A stretch of DNA of 64,000 nucleotides, taken from the NCBI GenBank assembly GCA_031769625.1, contig JAUIMM010000126.1, forward strand, positions 10,236,501 through 10,300,500, given 5' to 3'. Both the position numbers and the translations under genes were made by a program. Within the stretch, counting starts at the first letter, position 1, and every line of letters starts with the position of its first letter. Below, one piece after another: positions 44,310-55,431 of the stretch. Below the pieces are notes generated by a model. That model was not told the DNA's origin. It searched no databases and was given only the letters and a program-made list of their open reading frames with translations. The DNA is from Taudactylus pleione. Taxonomy: Eukaryota > Chordata > Amphibia > Anura > Myobatrachidae.

Positions 44310-46129
44310 ATTGTACAGAGAACTAAGAAAAAATAACATTAATCCCAGTGAGATACACAATTAATATTCTGAGGCAGATCAGAAGGAAATAGCAGATGGT
44401 TGAAGAGGGAAACACAAGGAAACAATATTCTGCCTGGATCCAAACATTTAAGGAGAGGCATCACCAACATCCTCAGTCTTGTCCAAGAAGACCAGACTTT
44501 ATAGTATTTGGACATAGACCTGCTCAAGTAGGTGAACCATTGATGACCATATCATTTACCAGTGCCATTAGGGTATTCAGGGGCCATCTGGGCTTTGGCT
44601 ACTATCAACTTGACCAAGGTAAACAAATGAAATATGTTAGGATTCAGAACTAAGCAGTTTGTGATGCAGGGATAAACTAAAATGAAAGATTTTTGGATAA
44701 AGGAACAGAATTTTCATAGCAGTATGATTAATACCCTCCAAAACTTACAGTACTATTGACAAGTAGTTAAATGGTTAAATGCTACAAATTGTCTCTTAAC
44801 TGTGTGCATGACTCATCTGACTTAATAACATTAAGATGAGTTATTGTGTATAACTCATCTGTCTCATCTCTGAGTCACCAGACTTAAAGGCCAGGCTAAT
44901 TAGACTGCAGGTGCAAGGCTTATTTACTTGGCTCTAAAAAGGGTCTTCTTATGCCCAAGCCTGTTACTGTGTTATTGGAGCATCACAGTGCTGTACTGCT
45001 GTATACTACTTTGCCCTAAATAGACTAATATATTATCATATTGACTACTATTTAACTTCTATCACCTGTATCCTGTTATCTTCAACACAACTTAATCTGG
45101 TTTGGAGTCAATATGTGGACTAACCTCCTTGCTCACATCTGCTATGCACCTACCAACTTGTAAGTGTTTCTGAACCCTGGGGAAGTCCCATAACAGGTGC
45201 CCAAAAGATCCAGGACCCATACATCAGCTAAAATAACCCATCTAACAATCTGGAGCAGGCAAAGGAGAGCATAGGAGACCCTTTGTAGACTATATAATTG
45301 TACTTTTCAGTATGTGGTGCAAGATGTAGCATCTTAGCACTATTTGGTATAGTATCCCATTCCTCATTAGACACCTTCCCAACTCTACTTCCCATTAGGC
45401 ATTGTCAGCTCCTGCAGGAAAATAGTACATTATTCTCTAAACCAGGTATCCCTGCAATACAGTACATCAATCCCTGCTATTTGTTTTTCTGTACACCACA
45501 GAAAATAGGATAGCTAAAAATATTCAGGGGCCTTAAACATATTTAATACTATATTTTATACTGTAATAATCTAATTACAACTAAATGCCCATAACTAAAA
45601 TGAGTGAATGAAGACACAGTGGTATAAAAAAAATAATTATACTCATTATTTTGAATTATTAAATGTTTATGTGTATACCATATGTGTAGGATTAGATACA
45701 TACTTATATGCATAATTTAAGATATTGATGTTGCAGGCAAAATATGTTAGGTTATAGCTCTTCTGTACCAGGTGTGTGAGGTCATATCTAACAGGTATAT
45801 GAGTGTACTATGGCATATCGCTTTAATGCAGTGGTAATTGGTAGACATATTCTGTGTAGATTTTATGTAAGATAGTTAAAGAATTGTAAAAGGTGAAGTT
45901 TAAAATGTGTTAATTGTTAACAAGATCATTATGGAACATATGGAGAAAGCATGAGCATAGCAGCGTACATAGCACACTCTAAAACCCTATAACTATACAA
46001 TAAACTTGTAGCTTTATAAATGTAATGTGAATTAACTAAGTTGTATAATACTGGAACTGTCTATTAATATTGATATATTCATTATTAGTGGGATTATCAT
46101 GAAAGTAGTTTTGCATGAAGTCCGGCTCT
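44310..46129. other. Intergenic stretch, nothing recognised
   Basis: No gene, TIR pair or array that I can support. Confidence 0.45.
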
Positions 46130-46495
46130 TGCAGTGGGTGCTGCAGCAGTCAATGAGAGTCTATCTGACTCTCATTGGCTGCTGTTTAACACATGCATCG
46201 CTGCCAGCGCTGGTGGCGATGCGTGTGTTATGCACAGCCTGAGCCCGCCTCCTAGCGATATTGGGCAAGCGCTCAGGGGGAGGGAACAGGCTTAGGCGTG
46301 CAGCACAGGACCGGCGCTGGAAGCATAGCGCCGGTCCTGTGTAAATGTGTAGCGCTGACCGCACTCATTGCGGTCGGCGCTACACTGGCTAACTAGGGCG
46401 GGCCGGTACCGTGGCAGGCGGGGCCCCCCCGCGCCGCCGGTCCAACGGCGCCCAGGGCACACACCCCGCCCGACCACCCCTAGTTACGCCACTGC
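46130..46495. mobile_element. Second hairpin-chain element
   Basis: Four stems in a row: CAGCAGTCAATGAGAGTC/GACTCTCATTGGCTGCTG (46144-46183), AACACATGCATCGC/GCGATGCGTGTGTT (46187-46230), CACAGGACCGGCGCT/AGCGCCGGTCCTGTG (46302-46341), and GTGTAGCGC-GACCGCA/TGCGGTC-GCGCTACAC (46347-46385). The right end has CCCCTAGTTACGCCACTGC. No sequence in common with 34528-35066, but the same architecture. Limits approximate; noncoding. Confidence 0.75.
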
Positions 46496-47734
46496 TAGGG
46501 ACTTATCCTTTTCTTCTAATAGGTGTGAAATATGCATTCAGATTAGATTTTGATAGAATATAAACAAACATCTCTAATCCAGGAGGTACAACATTCTATA
46601 TTGTGTACTAAAGCATTGACATTTGCAGGAGCCAATAAGTACAGTATGTACCTATCAGCTTCAGAAATAAATTCAGAATCAGCCAATCAGAAGCACTTAG
46701 GTAATGCTGATAACTGCCTGTACTTGCACTTGCCCTCTGGCACCTGAAATGAATAGGATTTTTGCAGACCTATGTGCATCTCTGTGCCAGTCTGCCAAGG
46801 TTTACAATTCAGCCAACACATCATTACTATACTCTGCCTGCATTAGAACTCTCCTTGTGTAATTTAGACCCTATTTTTTTCTTACAAATGTATTGTATTC
46901 AAATGCATAATATGTAAACTTTAACCTTCAGCCATATTGCTGAGCATTGTCTCTTTTAATATCAGGGTATTATAAAATATTACTCTGTAAAGCCATTTTC
47001 AAAGCCTGCAAAACATGTTTTGTAACCTCTTTTCTTATCAGAGTCAGAGAGCGCATATTATGCTCCAGCTCACTATCACTTCTCTTCTGTATATTCTGTG
47101 ATCCCAGAAACTCAGCTTATTAGCAGTAAGATGTGCTGCTACTTTTCATTCTAGTACTATCAGATAAGGTTTACTCAATTCATTGACTAGGGAGTACAAC
47201 AACATGCAGGCAGTGTAAGATATACAAGATGAAGCATGAGTATTCTTGGTGAAACCGATCCTACATACCAAGTCTGTTTATATTAGACAAATAAACAAGA
47301 ATGTTGGTGGATATAGTTATGGTGTAGCCTTGCTAAGAGCAAAGCTGTAGTGCGTAACCATGGTGCCCGGAGTACATGTATTCTATGCCCCCCTGGTCCT
47401 GAAGCGTGCAAGGGAGTGGGCATTTCCAGCATGTAGGGGGAATTAAAAGGAAATAAAATGAAGCATTGGAGCAATAATCAGATTATTGCCATTTGGGGCC
47501 CTAGGCATTATACCCATTTGCTCTCTCTCCATAATATATACTATTATCTCATTGCTTTCCTTTATATGGTATTTAATAGATGGGTCACAGACCATGACTC
47601 AAGGTGGAAAAACCTTTCTGCTGCCTTTGTCACTCAGTGCTACAATGCTGCTAGCTAGGGTATTTTGGGGGCAGTCAGATTAAGTGCTCATGCCTCTGCT
47701 CTCGGCAGTGTACTGCTGTTGGCAGTTAGTTAGT
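46496..47734. other. Intergenic stretch, nothing recognised
   Basis: No gene or repeat that I can support. Confidence 0.45.
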
Positions 47735-47902
47735 GATAATAGTAGGGGTGAGCGGGTTCGGATTTCTGAAATCCGAACCCCCCCGAGCCCCCCCGATCCG
47801 AGTCCGATCCGAGTCAGGCTCGACTTTTCCCGCCTGACTCGGATCTGAAATCGAGGCAAAACGTCATCATCCCGCCTTCCGAGTCTCGCGGGTTTTGGAT
47901 CC

Positions 47903-47910
47903 TATATAAG
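47903..47910 (+). promoter_or_regulatory. TATA box of hAT copy 2
   Basis: TATATAAG within CCTATATAAGGTACCCGCG, followed about 30 bp on by GCCATTTTCTCACTC, a plausible start-site region. Conserved in copy 1. Confidence 0.6.
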
Positions 47911-48267
47911 GTACCCGCGTCGGCGCCATTTTCTCACTCGGCTGTGGACAGTGAAGAGGGAGGGTGGGAGTTAGGGCTGTGTAGTGTAGTGTAGTGTAGT
48001 GTAGTGTAGTGCTGCTGTTGTCCACTACTTCAAAGTCCATAGGGGCTGGCTGTGTTGTGCTGTGCTGCTGTTGTTAATAGGGGCTGTGTCCACTACTTCA
48101 AAGTCCATAGGGGCTGGCTGGACTGTGTTGTGCAGTCAGTTCTCCATAGGGGCTGTGTCCACTCCAAAGTCCTGTGCAGTGTCCCAGTCCTAAAGGAGTG
48201 CTGTAGTGTTGTCCAGGGGGTGCTCTGTCCATCAGGGGTGCTCCCCCCAAGTGCTAAAAAAATAATA

Positions 48268-51200
48268 TATTTTCTGTGTTTGTGAATTGTGTGCGCAGTA
48301 GCCGCACGTGCATCAACAAAGTAGTGCCAAGCGTGCGCCTGTGTCATAAGTAAAGGGCCGGCTGGCTTGACCGTTAAAGGGTGCTGTAACCCCCGAAAGT
48401 ACACTCCAGTCCAAACCAAAAAAAAAATATTTTCTGTGTTTGTGAATTGTGTGCGCAGTAGCCGCACGTGCATCAACAAAGTAGTGCCAAGCGTGCGCCT
48501 GTGTCATAAGTAAAGGGCCGGCTGGCTTGACCGTTAAGGGTGCTGTAACCCCCGAAAGTACACTCCAGTCCAAACCAAAAAAAAAATTATTTTCTGTGTT
48601 TGTGAATTGTGTGCGCAGTAGCCGCACGTGCATCAACAAAGTAGTGCCAAGCGTGCGCCTGTGTCATAAGTAAAGGGCCGACTGGCTTGACCGTTAAGGG
48701 TGCTGTAACCCCCGAAAGTACACTCCAGTCCAAACCAAAAAAAAAATTATTTTCTGTGTTTGTGAATTGTGTGCGCAGTAGCCGCACGTGCATCAACAAA
48801 GTAGTGCCAAGCGTGCACCTGTGTCATAAGTAAAGGGCCGGCTGGCTTGACCGTTAAGGGTGCTGTAACCCCCGAAAGTACACTCCAGTCCAAACCAAAA
48901 AAAAAATTATTTTCTGTGTTTGTGAATTGTGTGCGCAGTAGCCGCACGTGCATCAACAAAGTAGTGCCAAGCGTGCGCCTGTGTCATAAGTAAAGGGCCG
49001 GCTGGCTTGACCGTTAAGGGTGCTGTAACCCCCGAAAGTACACTCCAGTCCAAACCAAAAAAAAATTATTTTCTGTGTTTGTGAATTGTGTGCGCAGTAG
49101 CCGCACGTGCATCAACAAAGTAGTGCCAAGCGTGCGCCTGTGTCATAAGTAAAGGGCCGGCTGGCTTGACCGTTAAGGGTGCTGTAACCCCCGAAAGTAC
49201 ACTCCAGTCCAAACCAAAAAAAAAATTATTTTCTATGTTTGTGAATTGTGTGCGCAGTAGCCGCACGTGCATCAACAAAGTAGTGCCAAGCGTGCGCCTG
49301 TGTCATAAGTAAAGGGCCGGCTGGCTTGACCGTTAAGGGTGCTGTAACCCCCGAAAGTACACTCCAGTCCAAACCAAAAAAAAAAATATTTTCTGTGTTT
49401 GTGAATTGTGTGCGCAGTAGCCGCACGTGCATCAACAAAGTAGTGCCAAGCGTGCGCCTGTGTCATAAGTAAAGGGCCGGCTGGCTTGACCGTTAAAGGG
49501 TGCTGTAACCCCCAAAGTACACTCCAGTCCAAACCAAAATAAAAATTATTTTCTGTGTTTGTGAATTGTGTGCGCAGTAGCCGCACGTGCATCAACAAAG
49601 TAGTGCCAAGCGTGCGCCTGTGTCATAAGTAAAGGGCCAGCTGGCTTGACCGTTAAAGGGTGCTGTAACCCCCGAAAGTACACTCCAGTCCAAACCAAAA
49701 AAAAATTATTTTCTGTGTTTGTGAATTGTGTGCGCAGTAGCCGCACGTGCATCAACAAAGTAGTGCCAAGCGTGCGCCTGTGTCATAAGTAAAGGGCCGG
49801 CTAGCTTGACCGTTAAGGGTGCTGTAACCCCCGAAAGTACACTCCAGTCCAAACCAAAAAAAAAATTATTTTCTGTGTTTGTGAATTGTGTGCGCAGTAG
49901 CCGCACGTGCATCAACAAAGTAGTGCCAAGCGTGCGCCTGTGTCATAAGTAAAGGGCCGGCTGGCTTGACCGTTAAAGGGTGCTGTAACCCCCGAAAGTA
50001 CACTCCAGTCCAAACCAAAAAAAAATTATTTTCTGTGTTTGTGAATTGTGTGCGCAGTAGCCGCACGTGCATCAACAAAGTAGTGCCAAGCGTGCGCCTG
50101 TGTCATAAGTAAAGGGCCGGCTGGCTTGACCGTTAAGGGTGCTGTAACCCCCGAAAGTACACTCCAGTCCAAACCAAAAAAAAAATTATTTTCTGTGTTT
50201 GTGAATTGTGTGCGCAGTAGCCGCACGTGCATCAACAAAGTAGTGCCAAGCGTGCGCCTGTGTCATAAGTAAAGGGCCGGCTGGCTTGACCGTTAAAGGG
50301 TGCTGTAACCCCCAAAGTACACTCCAGTCCAAACCAAAAAAAAAATTATTTTCTGTGTTTGTGAATTGTGTGCGCAGTAGCCGCACGTGCATCAACAAAG
50401 TAGTGCCAAGCGTGCGCCTGTGTCATAAGTAAAGGGCCGGCTGGCTTGACCGTTAAAGGGTGCTGTAACCCCCGAAAGTACACTCCAGTCCAAACCAAAA
50501 AAAAATTATTTTCTGTGTTTGTGAATTGTGTGCGCAGTAGCAGCACGTGCATCAACAAAGTAGTGCCAAGCGTGCGCCTGTGTCATAAGTAAAGGGCCGG
50601 CTGGCTTGACCGTTAAGGGTGCTGTAACCCCCGAAAGTACACTCCAGTCCAAACCAAAAAAAAAATTATTTTCTGTGTTTGTGAATTGTGTGCGCAGTAG
50701 CCGCACGTGCATCAACAAAGTAGTGCCAAGCGTGCGCCTGTGTCATAAGTAAAGGGCCGGCTGGCTTGACCGTTAAAGGGTGCTGTAACCCCCGAAAGTA
50801 CAGTCCAGTCCAAACCAAAAAAAAATTATTTTCTGTGTTTGTGAATTGTGTGCGCAGTAGCCGCACGTGCATCAACAAAGTAGTGCCAAGCGTGCGCCTG
50901 TGTCATAAGTAAAGGGCCGGCTGGCTTGACCGTTAAGGGTGCTGTAACCCCCGAAAGTACACTCCAGTCCAAACCAAAAAAAAAATTATTTTCTGTGTTT
51001 GTGAATTGTGTGCGCAGTAGCCGCACGTGCATCAACAAAGTAGTGCCAAGCGTGCGCCTGTGTCATAAGTAAAGGGCCGGCTGGCTTGACCGTTAAAGGG
51101 TGCTGTAACCCCCAAAGTACACTCCAGTCCAAACCAAAAAAAAAATTATTTTCTGTGTTTGTGAATTGTGTGCGCAGTAGCCGCACGTGCATCAACAAAG

Positions 51201-51640
51201 TAGTGCCAAGCGTGCGCCTGTGTCATAAGTAAAGGGCCGGCTGGCTTGACCGTTAAAGGGTGCTGTAACCCCCGAAAGTACACTCCAGTCCAAACCAAAA
51301 AAAAATTATTTTCTGTGTTTGTGAATTGTGTGCGCAGTAGCCGCACGTGCATCAACAAAGTAGTGCCAAGCGTGCGCCTGTGTCATAAGTAAAGGGCCGG
51401 CTGGCTTGACCGTTAAGGGTGCTGTAACCCCCGAAAGTACACTCCAGTCCAAACCAAAAAAAAAATAATTTTCTGTGTTTGTGAATTGTGTGCGCAGTAG
51501 CCGCACGTGCATCAACAAAGTAGTGCCAAGCGTGCGCCTGTGTCATAAGTAAAGGGCCGGCTGGCTTGACCGTTAAAGGGTGCTGTAACCCACAAAGTAC
51601 ACTCCAGTCCAAACCCCCAAAAAAATTATTTTCTGTGTTT
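48268..51640. repeat. 160-bp tandem array, 21 units, hAT copy 2
   Basis: The word GTGAATTGTGTGCGCAGTAG recurs every 159-160 bp from about 48284 to 51481, 21 times. Units fall into three types by one A (GTTAAAGGG or GTTAAGGG) and by CCCCCAAAG or CCCCCGAAAG. Units 2-7 are all one type. From unit 8 a five-unit order repeats every 800 bp (starts 49402, 50201 and 51001). The array separates TATA box and start codon by about 3.7 kb. Repetitive 70-codon minus-strand frames within it are by-products. Confidence 0.96.
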
Positions 51641-51674
51641 AGCCGCACGTATATATCAATTCGATATAACATAA

Positions 51675-54600
51675 ATGGAGGACCAAACTTTCTCCGATAA
51701 AAATAAAATAGAGAAAGATCAAGAACCACTTCCTCCTAGTGCTGAAGCTGCTGCCACTAGTCATGACATAGACGATAACATGCCATCAACGTCGTCTGCC
51801 AAGGCCGATGCCCAATGTCATAGTAGAGGGCACATACAATCCCAAATGGCAAAGTTCAGGAAAATGACCTTGAAAAAGACATTTAAATCAGCTGAAGAGA
51901 AACGTAAACTTGCCAATATGCCATTTACGACACGGAGTGGCAAGGAACGGCTAAGGTCGATCCCTAGTATGTTCATGACTAGTGGTTCAGCTTCACATGA
52001 CGATGGAAGCCCTCCTCCCACTAAAAAAATCAAAAGAGTTAAGCTGGCAAAAGCACAGCGAAGAACTGTGCTTTCTAAGAAGATATCACAAATCCCCAAG
52101 GAGAGTCCAAGTGTGGTGGTGGTTGCGATGCCTGACCTTCCCAGCACTGGACGGGAAGAGGTGGCTCTTTCCACCATTTGCACGCCCCCTGCAAGTGCTG
52201 AAAGGAGCACCCACAGTCCACTTGCTGATATGCAAATTGAAGATGTCACTGTTGAAGTACAACAGGATGAGGATACTGGTGTAGCTGGCGCTGAGGAGGA
52301 AGTTGGCGAGGAGGATTCTGATGGTGATGTGGTTTGTTTAAATCAGGCTCCGGGGGAGACAGTTGTTGTCCGTGGGATGAAAAAGCCCATCACGGTCATG
52401 CCTGGGCAGAAGACCAAACATTCCACCTCTTTGGTCTGGCAATATTTCTATCCAAATCCAGACAACAACTGTCTTGCCATATGTACCATATGTAAAGGTG
52501 AAATAAGTAGGGGTAGGGACGTCAACCACCTAGGAACATCCTCCCTTATACGGCACCTGCAGCGCGTTCATAAAAAGTTACTGTCAAGTTCAGAAACTTT
52601 GGCTAAGACCGTAAGCAGTCCAGGGACACCTAAATCCCGTTGTCCTGTTGTATCCAAGCGCCTGCAAACCACACCGTCAACTCCCTCCTCGTCAATTTCC
52701 TCCTTAGTTAGGATCGGAAGTAGTCCTGCAGGCCATGTCACTGGCATGACTGACTCTCCTATCCGGGATTCCTCCGGAGGATCCTGCATTGCTACGCCTA
52801 CTGCTGCCGCTGCTGCTGTTGCTGCTGCTGGGAGTCGTTCATCATCCCAGAGAGGAAGTAGGAACACCACTACTTTTACTAAACAATTGACCCTCCAACA
52901 GTCCTTAGCGAGGAGGATGAAGTACGACAGCAGTCATCCTGAAGCAAAACGTATAACTGAGGCCTTGACTGCTATGTTGGTGTTAGACGTGCGTCCGGTA
53001 TCCGCCATTAGTGCAGTGGGATTTAGACAATTGATGGAGGTAGTGTGTCCCCGGTTCCAAATCCCGTCTAGATTCCACTTCACTAGGCAGGCGATACCGA
53101 GACTGTACAGAAACGTCAGAAAAAGTGTCCTCAGTGTCCTGAAAAATGCCGTTGTACACAATGTCCACTTAACCACGGACATGTGGACAAGTGGAACAGG
53201 GCAGACTAAGGACTATATGACTGTGACAGCCCACTGGGTAGATGTATCACCTTACGCAGCAACAGCAGCAGCGTCACCAGTAGCAGCATCTCAGAAATGC
53301 CAGCTCGTTACAAGGCAGGCTACGCTGTGTATCACCGGTTTCAGTAAGAGGCACACCGCCGACAACCTCTTAGAGAAACTGAGGGAAATCATCGCCCAGT
53401 GGCTTACCCCACTTAGACTCTCCTGGGGATTTGTGATATCTGACAACGCCACCAATATTGTGCGGGCATTACATCTGGGCAAATTCCAGCACGTCCCATG
53501 TTTTGCTCACACAATAAACTTGGTGGTGCAGAATTTTCTGAAAAGCGACAGGGGCGTGCAGGAGACGCTTTGGGTGGCCCGAAAAATTTCTGGCCACTTT
53601 CGCCATTCAGCGACTGCGTGCCGAAGACTGGAGCGCCAGCAAACACTCTTGAACCTGCCCCGCCATCACCTGAAGCAAGAGGTTGTGACGCGGTGGAACT
53701 CAACCCTCTATATGCTTCAGAGGATGGAGGAGCAGCAAAAGGCCATACAAGCCTATACATCCACCTATGACATAGGCAAAGGAGGGGGTATGCACCTGAC
53801 TCAAGCGCAGTGGAGAATGATTTCCGTGTTGTGCAAGGTTCTCCAGCCCTTCGAACTTGCCACACGTGAAGTCAGTTCAGACACTGCCAGCTTGAGTCAG
53901 GTCATTCCCCTCATCAGGCTTTTGCAGAAGCAGCTGGAGAAAGTTAAGGAGGAGCTAAGACGGAGCGATTCCGCTCGGCATGTGGGACTTGTGGATGAAG
54001 CCCTTCATTCGCTTTGCCAGGATTCCAGGGTGGTCAATCTGTTGAAATCAGACCACTACGTTTTGGCCACCGTGCTCGATCCTAGGTTTAAAGCCTATGT
54101 GGTGTCTCTCTTTCCGGCCGACACAAGCCTGCAGAGGTGCAAAGACCTGCTGGTGAACACACTGTCAGCTGAAGCGGAACGTGACACGTCAACGGCTCCT
54201 TCTTCATTTTCTCCTGCAACTGGGGCTGCCAGGAAAAAACTTAGGTATCCTAAGCAACCCGCTGGCGGTGATGCAGGGCAGGCAGGACCAAGTTTGGACA
54301 TCTGGTCCGGACTGAAGGACATGGCAACAATTTCTGACATGTCTACTGTCACTGCATATGATACTGTCACCATTGACAGAATGGTGGAGGATTACATCGG
54401 TGACAGCATCCAAGTAGGCATGGCAGACAGTCCATACCTGTACTGGCAGGAAAAAGAGGCAATTTGGAGGCCCCTGTACAAACTGGCTCTATTTTACCTG
54501 AGTTGCCCCCCCTCCAGTGTGTACTCCGAAAGAGTGTTTAGTGCAGCCGGGAACCTTGTCAGCGAAAGGCGTAGGAGGTTGCTTCCACAGAATGTGGAGA

Positions 54601-54788
54601 AGATGATGTTCATCAAAATGAATTATCAGCTCTTCCAGGGAGACCAGCCTCCAGAAGGTACAGAGGGACCTGTGGTGGTGGATTCAAGTGGGGACGAGTT
54701 AATACTTTGTGAGGATGAGGATGTACACACTGAAGAGGGTGAGGAATCGGTGGATGAGGAGGATGAGGATGACATCTTGCCTCCATAG
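51675..54788 (+). CDS. hAT transposase with BED finger, 1037 aa
   Basis: Cut-and-paste transposase, acting in the nucleus on the element's own ends. The N-terminal ~230 residues are basic, then acidic and low-complexity. A BED-type zinc finger follows at 256-299 (C270, C273, H294, H299; WQYF before it). The catalytic RNase H-like fold has candidate acidic residues D502 (LTTDMWTS), D590 (VISDNATNIV) and E952 (VYSERVFSAAG), with CFAHTINLV just after D590, as in hAT proteins. The C-terminal hATC dimerisation region is 920-990 (WRPLYKLALFYLS, MMFIKMN). The tail is strongly acidic. Start chosen as the Met (MEDQTFSDKNK) right after the array, because copy 1 is conserved from there and not upstream. 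Full frame, no stop. Copy 1 has Arg where this copy has Met503. Confidence 0.95.
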   Translation: MEDQTFSDKNKIEKDQEPLPPSAEAAATSHDIDDNMPSTSSAKADAQCHSRGHIQSQMAKFRKMTLKKTFKSAEEKRKLANMPFTTRSGKERLRSIPSMFMTSGSASHDDGSPPPTKKIKRVKLAKAQRRTVLSKKISQIPKESPSVVVVAMPDLPSTGREEVALSTICTPPASAERSTHSPLADMQIEDVTVEVQQDEDTGVAGAEEEVGEEDSDGDVVCLNQAPGETVVVRGMKKPITVMPGQKTKHSTSLVWQYFYPNPDNNCLAICTICKGEISRGRDVNHLGTSSLIRHLQRVHKKLLSSSETLAKTVSSPGTPKSRCPVVSKRLQTTPSTPSSSISSLVRIGSSPAGHVTGMTDSPIRDSSGGSCIATPTAAAAAVAAAGSRSSSQRGSRNTTTFTKQLTLQQSLARRMKYDSSHPEAKRITEALTAMLVLDVRPVSAISAVGFRQLMEVVCPRFQIPSRFHFTRQAIPRLYRNVRKSVLSVLKNAVVHNVHLTTDMWTSGTGQTKDYMTVTAHWVDVSPYAATAAASPVAASQKCQLVTRQATLCITGFSKRHTADNLLEKLREIIAQWLTPLRLSWGFVISDNATNIVRALHLGKFQHVPCFAHTINLVVQNFLKSDRGVQETLWVARKISGHFRHSATACRRLERQQTLLNLPRHHLKQEVVTRWNSTLYMLQRMEEQQKAIQAYTSTYDIGKGGGMHLTQAQWRMISVLCKVLQPFELATREVSSDTASLSQVIPLIRLLQKQLEKVKEELRRSDSARHVGLVDEALHSLCQDSRVVNLLKSDHYVLATVLDPRFKAYVVSLFPADTSLQRCKDLLVNTLSAEAERDTSTAPSSFSPATGAARKKLRYPKQPAGGDAGQAGPSLDIWSGLKDMATISDMSTVTAYDTVTIDRMVEDYIGDSIQVGMADSPYLYWQEKEAIWRPLYKLALFYLSCPPSSVYSERVFSAAGNLVSERRRRLLPQNVEKMMFIKMNYQLFQGDQPPEGTEGPVVVDSSGDELILCEDEDVHTEEGEESVDEEDEDDILPP

Positions 54789-54837
54789 AGCCAGTTTGTG
54801 CAGGGACACATTAATTGCCAGCTTGTTTTGTGGGGGC

Positions 54838-54903
54838 CCAAACGAACCAATCATTTCAGCCACAGTTGTGTGGCAGACCCTGGCGCTGAAATGATTGGTT
54901 TGT
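54838..54903 (+). promoter_or_regulatory. Stem-loop after the hAT transposase stop
   Basis: AAACGAACCAATCATTTCAG pairs with CTGAAATGATTGGTTTGTT, about 50 bp after the stop, and is conserved in copy 1 (25720-25785). Possibly RNA 3'-end or binding structure. No AATAAA was seen before the element end. Confidence 0.5.
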
Positions 54904-55431
54904 TAAAGTGTGCATGTCCTGTTTATACAACATAAGGGTGGGTGGGAGGGCCCAAGGACAATTCCATCTTGCACCTCTTTTTTTTCTTTGCATTATGTAC
55001 AGTTTGGGGCCTAGTTTTTCAAACTGCCATCCTGTCTGCCACTGCAGTTTCACGCCTAGATGGGTCACGTGTTTGTGCCGCCCACTCGTGTCGCTTAGCA
55101 TAGTCATCCAGCTACCTCGGTGCAACGTTTTGGACATAAAAACACTATTGTGAGGTGTGAGGTGTTCAGAATAGACTGGAAATGAGTGGAAATTAAGGTT
55201 ATTGAGGTTAATAATAGCATAGGAGCAGAAAAACCTACAAATTCTGTGATTTTAGCTGTTTTTATGCTTTTTTAAAAAAAAATACAGATCCAAAACACAA
55301 AACCCAGAACCCAAAACACGGAAGGGTGGTTTTGGCAAAACCAATCCAGATCCAAAACACGAAGAAAGATCCAGATCCAAAACCAAAACACAAAACACGA
55401 AAAGTGGCCGGTGCACACCCCTAGATAATAG

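Larger units (their letters stand above)
47743..55423 (+). mobile_element. hAT element, copy 2 (apparently intact), 7681 bp
   Basis: TAGGGGTGAGCGGG at the left and GGTGCACACCCCTA at the right; perfect 8-bp duplication GATAATAG (47735-47742 and 55424-55431). Inside: palindrome GGGTTCGGATTTC/GAAATCCGAACCC (47754-47780), GATCCGAG direct repeats, TATA box, GTAGT microsatellite (about 47975-48010), leader repeats, 21 units of 160 bp, and an open 1037-codon transposase. The right end carries several AGATCCAAAAC repeats. Ends, duplication and ORF are all preserved, so it may be recently active. Confidence 0.96.

Noticed and set aside
48093..51729. Many near-identical 70-codon open frames on the minus strand of the 160-bp array, as a repeated protein family
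   Set aside because: They follow from the repeat itself, do not form one frame, lie in the leader of the hAT on the opposite strand, and change by frame with every one-base A-run difference.
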